From: Neostapfia colusana | Taxonomy: Eukaryota; Streptophyta; Magnoliopsida; Poales; Poaceae | Reading direction: 5' to 3' | Assembly (NCBI GenBank): GCA_030760725.1 | Contig: JASWHV010000010.1 | Span: 31,811,760-31,875,759 of the forward strand | DNA: 64,000 nucleotides | Shown here: positions 1-10,396 of the stretch, piece by piece | How the letters are laid out: each line of letters opens with the position of its first letter | Numbering within the stretch: position 1 is the first letter of the stretch | Notes under the pieces: model-generated | Database searches by the model: none | What the model saw: only the letters and a program-made list of their open reading frames with translations | What the model was told of the DNA's origin: nothing | Program-made: the position numbers and the translations under genes

Positions 1-91
1 GTCCTGAGTGCGTCGACATGTACTCCCCGCTGGTCACGGTTCGCCGTGAACGCGGAGGAGGAGAGTTTGCCGCTGAAGGAAGCTTGGTCAT
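1..91 (-). CDS. gag: Tat-0 gag, N-terminal 30 codons (cut by window edge)
   Basis: The start ATG is the complement of 89-91 and opens with MTKLPSAANSPPPRSRR, the same gag start seen in Tat-1, Tat-4, Tat-5 and Tat-6. It lies about 55 bp downstream of the LTR, as in those copies. Gag is the structural protein of the virus-like particle. The frame is open to the window edge, so nothing can be said about its integrity further on. Confidence 0.75.
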   Translation of the reverse strand, partial: MTKLPSAANSPPPRSRRTVTSGEYMSTHSG

Positions 92-125
92 CTTCGTCGG
101 CGGAAACTCGTCGTGCAAGGGAAAA

Positions 126-144
126 CCCCCCACCTGGCGCGCCA
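126..144 (-). other. Tat-0 primer binding site
   Basis: Two bases beyond the LTR end the minus strand reads TGGCGCGCCAGGTGGGGG, the position where a tRNA 3' end primes minus-strand DNA synthesis. Other copies have AGGTAGGGGG here, so this one carries a small change. The sequence ends in the CCA complement TGG. It is not the initiator-Met type; an arginine tRNA fits my memory of grass Tat elements but is unverified. Confidence 0.65.
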
Positions 145-146
145 AA

Positions 147-1284
147 TGTCGAAGTGTTCGGTCGACACTTCCCCCGGACCTGCACTGGGCAGCCCGCGGA
201 GATTCTTTTTCGGAGGGGCTAGTCACTTGCGGAGAGCATGAGCGTATGGACGAGTTAAGGAAAAGCTTGACGTGGCGGGTTTTACATGGTTCGGGCCGCC
301 GGAGCGTAAAACCCTACGTCCACGGTGAGCTGAGGCGCTCGCTGTATTGCTTGCTGCTCAGAACCGGAGTACTGAGCTTAGGGATGACTGATGTCTAGCG
401 TATGAGTTGCGGGAGTGCGAACCCAGGGTGCGAATGGCTAGAGTTCGAACCCACGGTGCGAATGGCTAGAGTGCGAACCCCTGCTAACGTCGCCTACCCC
501 AGCCTTTTATAGTCCAAGACTCGGGTGGCTTACAAGGGGGCCCGGGACCTGACAGGTGGTCCCGGGGTGATTGACTGTGATCTACCGTATCTGCAGTTAT
601 GCCGGTAGTTTTCTCTGGCGAAGGCTTCTGAGTCTTCGTCTTGCAGCCCTTCCCATGCCGCATGCTAGTCGTAGTGGTTGATGACGGCGGGGGCAGCATG
701 GGATGTCTTGTGGCTGCGTTTATTGGCTGGCAGGCTCTGACACTGCACGCCAGTCTGTGATGCGACTGGGCGCAACGGCACCTGACAGAGGCGTGCTCCG
801 CTTCTCCGCGTCTTGGGAAGGCGCGGGCCTTGAATAGTTTGTACGGGCAAGGTATGGGGCATCTTTACGCCCGCTGCCTACCGCTCGGTGGCGGGCAGCA
901 CTGTTCTGCAGGCCACGTGGCGAGCCCGGAGCCCTCCTCAGAGGAGAGGGAGTCCGGCCCCGCATGACACGTGGAGCCCTCAGACATCTCCCCGCGGAGG
1001 GGGAGGTCCGGCTTCTGTCGGCCACGTGGCGGGCCTGGAGCTCTCCTCTGAGGAGAGGGAGATCCGGCCCCGCTGGACACGTGGCGCCTTCGTACCTCTC
1101 CCCCGCGGAGGGGGGAGGTCCGGCTTCTGCAGGCCACGTGGCGAGCCCGGAGCTCTCCTCTGGGGAGAGGGAGGTCCGGCCCCGCCGGACGCGTGGCGCC
1201 TTCGGAGCTCTTTCTGCGGAGAAGGGTGAGATCCTTAGGCATTTTCCCCTGTGCGCGGGGTACCCCATGTTGCGGGTACCGACA
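147..1284 (-). repeat. Tat-0 5' LTR (1138 bp)
   Basis: In its own orientation the LTR starts TGTCGGTACC and ends ACTTCGACA, giving the TGTCG/CGACA terminal inverted repeat of the family. A TATA box (TATAAAAG) lies at 504-511 on the minus strand. U3 (about 880-1250) carries the 55-bp ACGTG/hairpin array. Between the TATA box and the LTR 3' end, around 397-485, a short unit containing GTGCGAATGGCTAGAG is tandemly repeated. This makes the LTR about 40 bp longer than its 1097-bp relatives. Confidence 0.9.
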
Positions 1285-2227
1285 GTGTGCCTCAAGGGCC
1301 TCCCTGTTGATCCGCCGCGTTTCGGCGTCCAGGCGGTCGACAGACCGCTTCAGCCGGTCGAGGAGCACTTCCCTGAAGTCAAGCAACTCCTGCCTGTAGT
1401 GGAGCTCGGCCTTGACCTTCGTGGTTCGCTCCTGCAAAAGGTTCCCCCAGGTGAGGAGACGATCCCTTTCAACTGTATGCTCCTCCCGCTCGCGACCAAG
1501 TGCGGCCAAGACCTGCCGGACGCTCGCTTGGCCGAGCGCGAAGGCATCCGCCAGGGGCAGTGGGGCAGCAGAGGCCGGAGCAGCACCCCCCAACCTCCTC
1601 CATCACATCATCCTCAAGAGAAGGCGATGCTCCAGCGACCGGGATGAGACGCCGGTCAGGAGGGGCTGGTGCCGGGGCTCCGGCGGCCGGACCCGCCGGA
1701 CTCTCTCTGACTTCTGTCTTCTTGGCCTGCGGAGAAGAACGAGCAGGGGAAGTCGACGCTGAAATAGATGCCGGGCCGCCCGGTGCAGGGTCGACCTGCG
1801 CTGGACTGGGGGCCACGGCAGCCGTCTCGGCAGCAAGAGATGGCGCCGCCGCGGAATCCGGACGCACCAGAACAGGAGAAACTCGCGCTGGCTTGGGGGC
1901 CGCGGCAGCTGTCCCGGTTTCCAAGCGCAACGGCGCAGGCTCCCCGCCAGTCGGGGACGGCCGAGAAGCGCGAACACTCCAGCAGGCTCTGAACCCCGAC
2001 TTCCGAGCCGGGGTAGGACTCCCAGAGCCCGCCGCTGTCACTGACGGCCGCTCCGCAGTCGCTTGAACTGGTGGAACAGGGGACGCCCCAGAAGCTCCAC
2101 TCAACGCATCAGCCCCGGGGCCTCTTTGAGTCGCCACCGGAAGGAGTGCCATATCCAGAAACAGGAGATGCAGGCACCCCAGGTTCCTGACTTGGCACAA
2201 ACGCCGCCACTGGAGGAGATCGAGCGC
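1285..2227 (+). mobile_element. Tat-2, left visible part of internal 3' region
   Basis: This is the 3' internal region of a plus-strand Tat element. It aligns by eye with 21560-22490 of Tat-4, which includes the antisense extra ORF. It is bounded by two insertions: Tat-0 on the left and Tat-1 on the right. It resumes at 11494. Joining 2227 to 11499 across the AGCGC duplication gives the uninterrupted order seen at 53985-54005 in Tat-8, which proves the two pieces belong together. Confidence 0.88.
1285..2227 (-). pseudogene. Tat-2 antisense extra ORF, interrupted middle part
   Basis: This is the antisense ORF typical of Tat elements. It begins at 11529 (MASNPPPEKK), is cut by Tat-1, continues from 2227 leftwards and is cut again by Tat-0. 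Residues encoded from 2227 to about 1600 are rich in Pro, Ala and Ser. From about 1593 a coiled-coil-like Arg/Glu/Leu-rich stretch follows (it includes VRQVLAALGREREE), but in another frame, so there is a frameshift near 1585-1600. The function of the protein is unknown. It is a relic with at least three breaks. Confidence 0.75.
2223..2227. repeat. Tat-1 target-site duplication AGCGC, left copy
   Basis: AGCGC at 2223-2227 matches AGCGC at 11494-11498 directly after the Tat-1 3' LTR. Five-bp duplications are what Ty3/Gypsy integrases leave. This makes Tat-1 a complete single insertion. Confidence 0.93.
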
Positions 2228-2317
2228 TGTCGGTACCTGAGATATGGGGTACCCCCGCGCACAGGGTAAAATGCCTATGGTGCTCGCCCTTCTCCGCAGG
2301 GAGAGCTCCGAAGGCGC

Positions 2318-2600
2318 CACGCATCCGGCGGGGCCGGACCTCCCTCTCCTCAGAGGAGAGCTCCGGGCCCGCCGCGTGGCATACAGAAGCCGGACCTCCC
2401 CCTCCGCGGGAGAGAGGTCCGAAGACGCCACGCGTCCAGCGGGGCCGGACCTCCCTCTCCGCAGAGGAGAGCTCCGGGCCCGCCACGTGGCATACATAAG
2501 CCGGACCTCCCCCTCCGCGGGGAGAGGTCCGGAGGCTCCACGTGCCCCGCAGGCCGGACCCTTCTCTCCTAAGAGAAGAGCTCCGGACCCACCACGTGGC
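2318..2600 (+). repeat. 55-bp periodic ACGTG/hairpin array in Tat-1 U3
   Basis: ACGTG or close variants (CACGC, CGCGTGG) recur at 2318, 2373, 2429, 2484, 2539 and 2593, spaced 55, 56, 55, 55 and 54 bp. Between boxes lie inverted repeats such as CGGACCTC (2391-2398) with GAGGTCCG (2414-2421), and arms CTCTCC/GGAGAG. CACGTG is the core of the G-box/ABRE class of bZIP and bHLH sites, so a promoter role is possible but not shown. Confidence 0.85.
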
Positions 2601-3001
2601 CGGAAGAACGGTGCTGCCCGCCCCCTAGCGGTAGGCAGCGGGCGTAAAGGCGCCCCACACCTTGCCCGTACAAGGTATTCAAGGCCCGCGTCTTCCCAAG
2701 ACGTGGAAACGCGGAGCACGCGCCTGTCAGGTGCCGTTGCACCCAGTCGCATCACAGACTGGCGCGTGGTGTCAGAACCTGCCAGGTAATAAACGCTGCG
2801 ACAAGACGTCCCATGCCGCCTGCGCTGTCATCAGCCACTACGACTAGCGTGCGGCATGGGCAGGGCGGCAAGATGAAGAATCAGAAGCCTTCAACCAGAG
2901 GCAACTACAGGCGTAACTACAGATACGGCAGATAATAGACAATCTTCCCGGGACCACCTGTCGGGTCCCGGCACCCCTTGTAAGCCGCCCGAGTCTTGGA
3001 C

Positions 3002-3009
3002 TATAAAAG
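3002..3009 (+). promoter_or_regulatory. Tat-1 5' LTR TATA box
   Basis: TATAAAAG lies in a context shared by all Tat LTRs in the window except Tat-3. It is 316 bp before the LTR end. It is the only good TATA box in the LTR. Confidence 0.8.
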
Positions 3010-3326
3010 GCTCGGGTAGGCGTCGATATCAAGGGTTCGCATTTTGCAACTCATACGCTAGCCATACACTCTCAAGCTGTAACTCACCCCCAAGCTCAGG
3101 GCCCAGGCCCTGAGCAGCAAGCAATACAGCGAGCTCCATAGCTCGCCGTGGACGTAGGGTTTTACGCTCCAGCGGCCTGAACCACGTAAAACTCTCCGTG
3201 TCAAGCTCTCACTAACTCGTCCATCTGCGCAAGCTCTCCGCTAGGAACTAGCCCCTCTGAAAAAAGAACCTCCGCGGGCTGCCCAGTGCAGGCCCGGGGG
3301 AAGTGTCGACCGAACACTTCGACATT

Positions 3327-3345
3327 TGGCTCGCCAGGTAGGGGG
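3327..3345 (+). other. Tat-1 primer binding site
   Basis: TGGCTCGCCAGGTAGGGGG starts two bases after the LTR. The intact family form is TGGCGCGCC, so one base has changed since integration. The primer is not initiator tRNA-Met. Confidence 0.7.
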
Positions 3346-3381
3346 CTTTTCCCCTAGCGCGACGAGTTTCTGCCGACGAAG

Positions 3382-5928
3382 ATGACCAAGCTCCCTTCGG
3401 CGGCAAGCTCACCTCCCCCGCCTCCGCGACGAACCATGACCAAGGGGGAGTACAAGCCAACATACTCAGGACGGAGTGTGTCAGTACAAGCTGGGAGCCA
3501 GCAACCGGCTCTGGCAGCGCCGACCCCGGCAATGCAGGCTCCAACCAGCGTCAGATCTCCGGTAGCACCGGGCGTACCCGGAGGGGGTGCGCTAGCTGCA
3601 GCAAGAGCGCTACTGCACAATCCGCCCGCTGGGGACGAGCCTCAGGCAGCGACCCAGCGGTGGATTCTCGAGGTAGACCGTCTTGTCGTCGCTGCCGCAA
3701 GCCCACGACTCCGGCGGAGACAACACTCTGACCAACCGGCCGTGTCACTGATACGCAGGCCGGTGGTTGATGAACAGACGGCAGACTCCAGCTCTGCCAG
3801 CCCTCAAACGATGGATCTGAGGACAGAGCTGGAGCGGTGTCGCTCGGGTCAAGATGCCCTGGTATACCTCGAGCAACACCGAGAAAGGCGTCGCTGTCAA
3901 GAAGCTGACGACAGCATGACGTCGGCCTCGACCCAGCCTGAAGAGCAGACCTTCGCCATGCGATCTCTGCCCCAGGCATGCGCCGTGCAGAATATGCCAC
4001 AGTCATATGTACTGCAGATGGCGCCCCCGGCCTATGGTGCAGCCTTGCCCGTACCGGGGTACACTGTGCCCAGTGTGAACCCAGCGTTCGCGGCACCGGA
4101 ACCTGCAGTGACAGAAGCAGGGTGTGCAGCCCTCGCGCCTCATCTTCGCTTTGCGAAGTGGCCGCGCAAGTTTCGGCCACACCTGCCTGAGAAGTACGAC
4201 GGCAGCGTCAACCCGGCGGAATTCCTCCAGATCTACTCCACCGCCGTACTTGCCGCAGGAGGGAATGAAGCCGTCATGGCCAACTATTTCCCCGTCGCCT
4301 TGACCGGTCCAGCTCGGTCTTGGCTCATGAACCTCCCCCAGGGTTCCGTCACCACTTGGGGAGAGCTTTGTCGACAGTTCGTAGCCAACTTCGGCAGCTC
4401 CTACACCCGGCCTGGCACGGAGCTTGACCTCCATGCCGTCCAGCAGCAACATGGGGAGTCGCTGCGCTCTTTTATCCAGCGGTTCTCCCAGGTACGGAAC
4501 ACCATCCCACATATCCAAAATGCTTCTGTGGTGGTGGCGTTCCGGCAGGGCGTCCGGGACAGGAAGATGCTCGAGAAGCTCGCAACCAGGGAGGTCCGCG
4601 ACGTCTCAGAGCTCTTCAGTTTGGCAGACAAATGCGCCAGAGCAGCCGAAGGACGGAACTGGCACTAGCTGCCATCCTCCGAGTCAGGGGGACTGCCCGG
4701 ATCTAGTCCTACTCCCGGTGGAGGCAGCAAGAAGGCCAGGAAGCGAGGCAGAAACAAGATAGAACCACCGACTGCAGCCCCAGTCATCACTGCAGCGACG
4801 CTCGGTGGGGCTCGGGGGCCGCGCCCTGACAAGAAGCAGCGAAGATCACCAATCCCAGAAGGTGATGAAGACAATATGTGCCCCGTGCACGGCAGCTGTC
4901 GCCAAACTGCTGCCGAGTGCCGGGAGATCCGAAGGCTCGCAGAGCGCTTCCTCAAGGAGAAGCGGCAGCGGGCTGATGCCCTGCCCTTCCATCCAAAGGA
5001 AGATGAGCAGGGGGTGGATGTTCCAGAAAACATTGACAACCCAGAGGAGATCCAGGAGCCTCAGCGTGTCGTGAAGGCGGCACGCAATCATGAGGATTCC
5101 GGCTCAAGCAACGATGAGCGTTGGAAGAAGCTCTATGTCATATACGGCGGGTCCGCCGACCCCTCGTCCCGAAGCGCAGTCAAGACTCTGCGCCGAGCGG
5201 TAGCGTCGGTGGCGCCACTCCCAAGTGCTGCACCGCACCTAAAGTGGATGGGGACCCCCATCAGCTTTGACGCCACCGACTGCCCCAGGAACATGGCTGG
5301 GGCCGGCCAACTACCGCTCCTGGTGGCCCCTACCATCGCCAACGTGAGAATGTACCACGTTTTGGTAGATGGAGGGGCTGGGCTGAACCTCATCAGCCGT
5401 GCAGCTTTCCAGAAGCTGCATATCCCGATGGCCAAGCTCACCCCGTCGATCCCGTTCTCAGGGGTAGGGCCGGGACAGGTTATCCCCTACAGCAGCATTA
5501 GTCTCCCGGTGACCTTTGGGGCTCCGGACAGCTATCGAACAGAGTACATTCTGTTCGACGTAGCGGAGATAGACCTCCCCTTCAACGCCATAATCGGCAG
5601 GCCAGCCCTGTACCGGTTCATGGCTGTAGCCCATTACGGCTACCTTGTCCTGAAGATGCCAACACCGACAGGTGTTCTCAGGATTCGTGGGGACCGCACT
5701 GCTGCAGTGTCGGCCCTGGAGAAGCTCCAAGCACTCGCAACAGCTGGGGCATCAGCCCCCGGCAATACGGAGCCGGACCAGCTCCGCCCGTGCGCACGTC
5801 ACCGTGCTTCCACCACAGCACCCCGGGTGCAACCTCTCGACGAGGGCGGCGTCCCCTTAAAGGTCGTCCAAGTCGGCGCCGAAGCTACCCAGACCACCCG
5901 GGTAGCCGGGGGCCTGGATAGTAAATAG
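3382..5928 (+). pseudogene. gag-pro: Tat-1 gag-protease frame with one internal stop
   Basis: One frame runs from MTKLPS to the UAG at 5926-5928, broken only by TAG at 4666-4668. Residues 1-250 are a low-complexity Ala/Pro/Gln-rich N-terminus. The retrotransposon gag core starts about residue 255 (LRFAKWPRKFRPHLPEKYDG). A zinc-knuckle-like C-x2-H-x4-H-x4-C follows near 4879-4920, with its second His replaced by Gln here. The aspartic protease has VDGGAG near 5369 as catalytic motif and NAIIGRP near 5590. Unlike Tat-4, Tat-5 and Tat-6, this copy does not carry the TGA near the middle of gag. The final UAG is shared by all copies that retain the site and is followed in frame by pol. Confidence 0.85.
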
Positions 5929-8900
5929 GAAGGCGCGCTCGTCACCTTCCTCCGGCACAACGTCGACGTGTTTGCATGGCAGCCGTCACAGATGCCGGGG
6001 ATCCCCAGGAAGGTGATCGAGCACCACTTGAAAGTCTTCCCCGACGCCCGGCCGGTTCAACAGAAGCCCCGCAAGCAGTCCATCGAGCGGCAGAACTTCA
6101 TCCGTGAAGAGGTCAAGAAGCTGCTGGACGCTGGCTTCATACGGGAGGTCCACCACCCTCGATGGTTGGCGAATCCCGTCATTGTCCCGAAGGCTGGCGG
6201 GAAGCTCCGGATGTGCATCGACTACACCAGTCTCAATAAGGCATGTCCTAAAGATCCATTCCCTCTCCCTAGAATAGATCAAATAGTAGACTCAACGTCA
6301 GGCTGTGATATGCTGTGCTTCCTAGACGCCTCTCGGGTTTCCATAAGATCCCCATGTCTAGGGAGGATGAGGAGCACACCTCCTTCATCACAGTAGATGG
6401 CCTTTATTGCTATGTGTCTATGCCTTACGGCCTAAAGAATGCACTCCCCACCTTTGTGCGGGCAATGCACAAAACCATTGGGGAGTTAATAAGAGACCTG
6501 GTTGAGGTGTATGTCGATGACATAGTTGTCAAGGTCAAGCAGGGTCCGTCCCTGCTAGATAACCTAGCCTTAGTCTTTGACAAGTTGCGCTCTACGCGCA
6601 CCAAGCTGAACCCAGATAAATGTGTGTTCGGCGTGTCCTCTGGGAAGCTCTTAGGATTCCTGGTCTCGCACCGAGGGATTGAGGCCAACCCAAAGAAGAT
6701 CAAGGCCATCGACTTGATGCGGCTCCCTGCCGGCGTCAAGGATGTCCAGAAACTCACGGGATGTCTAGCCGCGCTGAGTCGGTTTATACCGAGGCTAGCA
6801 GAGCGGGCACTCCCTTTATTTAAGCTCCTGCGCAAGTCAGGCCCTTTTGCCTGGACTGACGAAGCAGAAGAGGCTTTCCAGGAGTTGAAACGACTCCTGA
6901 CGACCCTACCTATCATGGTAGCCCCTGAGCCCGGAGAGCACCTGCTTCTCTACATCGCGGCGACAACTGAAGTAGTGAGTATGGTCCTCGTCGCAGAGCG
7001 GCCGGACCCCTCATCTTCACAACCTGCTCCGGTAGCAGAAGACAGACGCCAGGAGGCCCCGCAGGACCAAGACGGTACCCCGGACCTCCAAGGCAACCTC
7101 CCGAAGGCCCAGATCGGCCTCCCGGAGGTTCAGGGCGGTCTCCCGGACCTCCAAGACAAACCCCCGGGGGCCCTGCAGGACCCCCCGGGGGCCAAACGGG
7201 ACCTCCCAGGGGTCCCCCAAGACCCCCCGGAGCTCCCAGACAATCAAGATAGCTTAAGGGCCTCCGGGTCCCAGCTCCCGGAGGCCCCTGTGGGTCCACC
7301 CACCTCCAGCGGGCCAGGGTCAATGGACGAGGACCTCCCAGGCCTGAGAGAAAGGGTTCGAACCGTCCACAGGCCTGTCTAGTACATCAGCGAAGTACTT
7401 CATGATGCCAAGACGAGGTACCTGGAAGTCCACAAGCTGCTGTATGCGGTGCTCGTGGCCTCCAGAAAGCTCCGCCATTACTTCCAGGCCCACCGGGTCT
7501 CGGTAGTCACCTTGTATCCGCTGAAGACAATTCTTCACAGCCCCCATGCGACTGGCAACGTTGCTAAATGGGCGGCGGAGCTGGCGGAGTTTGAGCTGGA
7601 CTTCCTCCCACGCCATGCAGTCAAGAGCCAAGCACTGGCTGACTTTGTGGCGGAGTGGACACCAACGGGGACTGACCCAGGGGGCCATGGGGGCGGGGAA
7701 CCGGAGCACCAAGCTCCGGTCTTCACCGAACCCCACTGGACACTCTTCTTCGACGGCTCCTCATGAAAGCAGGGGGCCGGTGCCGGCGTACTGCTCCTCA
7801 TGCCATCGGGGTAACAGTTTGGGTATATGGTGCGTCTCAATTTCAAGGCAACCAACAACATGGCGGAGTATGAAGCACTCATCTTTGGCCTGCAGACAGC
7901 CCTGTCTTTAGGCGCTCGCCAGTTGTTGGCACAGGGCGACTCCCAGCTGGTCATCAAGCAAGTCAAGGGCGAATGCTCCTGCAATGACCCCCAGCTAGCT
8001 GCGTATCTGCTTCACGTGCATATGTTGGAGAAAGAATTCCTCGCCTTGGACCTGCACCACGTACCGCGCGCCGGTAATGCTGTAGCCGACAACCTTTCAA
8101 CGAAGGCTTCCACCGGGGCCCCTACGCCTGAAGGAGTCTTCGAGAGGACGTTGCTGCGGCCCACAGCCCGGCCCGCCGAGCAGGGTGAAGGGGGCTTGAC
8201 CAGCACCTCGAAGCTGGCGGTCCCGGCGGCCCTACAGCCGTGGGCGCCTCCAAGGATCGTAAGCGTCACTGGGGACTCCGTGCAACCCAGCGCTCAAGAT
8301 CCAGAAGCTCAAGTCAGACCCGATGCATGGATCACGGAGATCCGGGACTACTTGAAGGACAATATCCTTCCTGATGAACATACAGCCGCTGAACGGATTG
8401 TGCGTATGGCTAAGAGGCACGCGCTGGTAGAGGGGGATCTCTACCGGTGTGGCGCCAACCACATCCTATTGCGGTGTATAACCCAGGGGGAAGGCTGCGA
8501 CTTGCTCGCTGAGATCCATGGAGGCGAATGTGGAAGTCATTCTTCCTCATGCACGCTTGTCGGTAAAGCCTTCCGGCATGGCTTCTACTGGCCGACAGCA
8601 CTCCAGGATGCCGTCAAGCTGGTCGAGAGCTGCAAGGCGTGCCAGTTCCATGCCAAGCAGATCCATACACCGGCTCAGGCGGTACAGATGATCCCGCCCT
8701 CGTGGCCGTTTGCCGTGTGGGGGCTGGACATCCTGGGACCGTTTCCCAGAACTGTTGGGGGATTCCGGTACCTCTATGTCGCTATCGACAAGTTCACCAA
8801 ATGGCCGGAAGCTACACCAGTCGTCACCATCAATAAACAATCCGCAGTAAAATTCATCAAGTCTATTGTCTGCCGGTTCGGGGTCCCAAACAGAATCATC

Positions 8901-9563
8901 ACCGACAATGGGACCCAGTTCACCAGCGCAGCATTCCAAGACTACTGCGAGGACCTTGGCATTCAGGTATGATATGCCTCTGTCGCCCACCCGAGGAGCA
9001 ATGGGCAAGTTGAGAGGGCCAATGCGGAGATTCTCCGGGGCCTCAAGACTCGCACCTTCGCTAGCCTGAAGAAACATGGTGCCAATTGGGTAGACGAGCT
9101 TCCGAGCACACTATGGGCTAACCGGACATCCCAGAGCCGGGCCACCGGGGAGACACCCTTCTTCATGGTGTACGGGGCTGAAGCTGTACTTCCCCCAGAA
9201 ATCACCATGAAGTCTCACCGTGTCCGGGCTTACGACGAAGCCACGCAGGACAACCTCCGGCGTGGAGAAATCAACCTCGTCGACGAGGTCCGATTACATG
9301 CGGCACTCCGTAACGCGCGGTACAGACAGGCGCTTTGGCGCTACCACCAGAGGTCTGTGCGTGCCCGGGAGCTGCAGGAAGGTGACCTGGTGTCGCGGCG
9401 CATACTTTCTCGCGAAGGGGCCCACAAACTCTCCCCTAGTTGGGAAGGCCCCTTCCGAGTCGCGAAAGTATGCCGCCCCGGTTGTGTGCGCCTTTCCACC
9501 GAGGATGGGGACCTGCTCCCGAACCCTTGGAACATAGAACACCTCCGTAAGTTCTACCCTTAA
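5929..9563 (+). pseudogene. pol: Tat-1 pol: RT, RNase H, archaeal-type RNase H, integrase (decayed)
   Basis: The frame opens directly after the UAG at 5926-5928 with EGALVTFLRHNVDVF. RT has YVDD at 6510-6521. The first RNase H has lost its catalytic Asp (IAATTEVV) and carries a Pro/Leu-rich insertion (about 7040-7260). The second, archaeal-type RNase H starts with FDGSS at about 7749-7763, with EYEAL and QGDSQ following. Integrase has a His/Cys zinc region (about 8511-8642) and the triad D 8727, D 8904, E 9012. Damage: a 1-base deletion at about 6331, and stops at 7380-7382, 7764-7766, 7812-7814 and 8970-8972. The natural end is 9563. Confidence 0.9.
7040..7260 (+). repeat. Pro/Leu-rich degenerate repeat inside the first RNase H of Tat-1
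   Basis: Units of roughly 10-11 codons built on LP-(E/D)-(V/L)-Q-G/D repeat between the strands ending VLVAERPD and starting RPVYYISEV. At DNA level CTCCCGGAGG-like blocks recur about every 30 bp. The same insertion with other unit numbers is in Tat-5 (about 25083-25290), Tat-7 (about 37210-37410) and, decayed, in Tat-6 (about 31610-31840). It is therefore a family feature and not damage. Confidence 0.75.
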
Positions 9564-10396
9564 GAGCAAAAATAGGACAGTACTTTCTTTTCGTAATGAA
9601 CCCCATAGAGTCCAGGAGCAGCGCTCGGAGCAGCTAAACCCCAGGGGACGGTCCAGGACTACGTTCAGCTTTGCCTGGTTCCAACTCCAAGCGCGTAGAG
9701 TCTTGCTTCCCCTCTTAATGGGGTGGGTCGTGGCCTCCATGTTTAGCCTGCCTTCCTCCTGTGGAAGGTTGTACGAAAAGAAATCCGCCCTACTTTGCTC
9801 TTTCCTTGTACTCATTTAAATTGTGAATTGAGTTTTTATCACCCTTGCAGTACATGGTTGCCATGTGCTCAGCTCCCCCTCTCTACAAGTCCCCAAGCAC
9901 CAAGCGTATGGTTGGGGCTATAAGTCAAATAAGACTGAGATAAGGGAGGGGGAGCCCCCAAGGAGAATTACGTTTCCTCTACCTGTGTGCAGGACTTCCA
10001 GGTTACGGCAACGGGGACTGCATGAAGTAGGGGGAAAGGAGCTACCAACTACTTCGACCCAGGACTAGAAGGGGCGGGGCCCGGGGGCCCTACGTGTCCA
10101 GCAGGCCTGGAACTCACCCCTCCCCTGAGGAGGGCTCCGGGCCCGCCTCGTGGCAGGTAGAAACCGGGTCTCCTCCCGCAGTGGAGGAGCTCCGGAAGCC
10201 CTGTGTGTCCAACATGGCCGAGGCTCCCGTCTCCGAAGTAAAAGCAATCTTCAAGTGGGCGCACGCTCTCGCGGTCCCGTGGCCGTTCGTGCTCCGGCAG
10301 CGGTCAATTCGGGACTTAGAGGAAGTGCGCGGATCAGAAGAGGCGGAGGTCCCACCTCGGGCTCGCTATCTCCCCCGAGATGGGCCCGGGGGCCAC
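9564..10396 (+). other. Tat-1 3' internal region without antisense ORF
   Basis: This is non-coding between the pol stop and the 3' LTR. It contains an AT-rich stretch (9800-9850) and a short run of the 55-bp units (boxes near 10091, 10147 and 10201). From about 10230 it follows the sequence just upstream of the LTR in other copies (GCAGTAAAAGCAACCATCAAG-like). The antisense ORF and its flanks are deleted. Just before the LTR is GGGCCCGGGGGCCAC, which stands where a polypurine tract is expected. Confidence 0.8.

Larger units (their letters stand above)
1..1284 (-). mobile_element. Tat-0: right end of a minus-strand Tat-clade Ty3/Gypsy element
   Basis: Only the 5' end of this element (5' LTR, primer binding site, first gag codons) is inside the window; the rest lies left of base 1. 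Its LTR ends exactly at 1284, and 1285-1289 (GTGTG) is the likely right copy of the target-site duplication. The flanking DNA resumes in the middle of the antisense ORF of Tat-2, so Tat-0 is read as an insertion into Tat-2. The left target duplication cannot be seen, so this is one-sided evidence. Confidence 0.85.
2228..3324 (+). repeat. Tat-1 5' LTR
   Basis: It runs from TGTCGGTACC to ACTTCGACA. U3 holds six ACGTG-type boxes at 2318, 2373, 2429, 2484, 2539 and 2593. A TATA box is at 3002-3009, leaving about 290 bp for R and U5. It should drive transcription of the element from a start about 30 bp past the TATA box. Confidence 0.95.

Noticed and set aside
2318..2600. Regular 55-bp spacing as a CRISPR-like array
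   Set aside because: The units are all related, without unique spacers, and lie in the promoter part of plant LTRs.
1469..2755. A 428-codon minus-strand frame
   Set aside because: It begins inside the Tat-1 LTR and runs across the insertion border into the Tat-2 antisense ORF, so it is a junction artefact. Only the part left of 2228 is related to a real ORF.
3327..3345. tRNA gene near the LTR
   Set aside because: Only the 3'-end complement is present, at the exact position of a primer binding site, with no cloverleaf around it.
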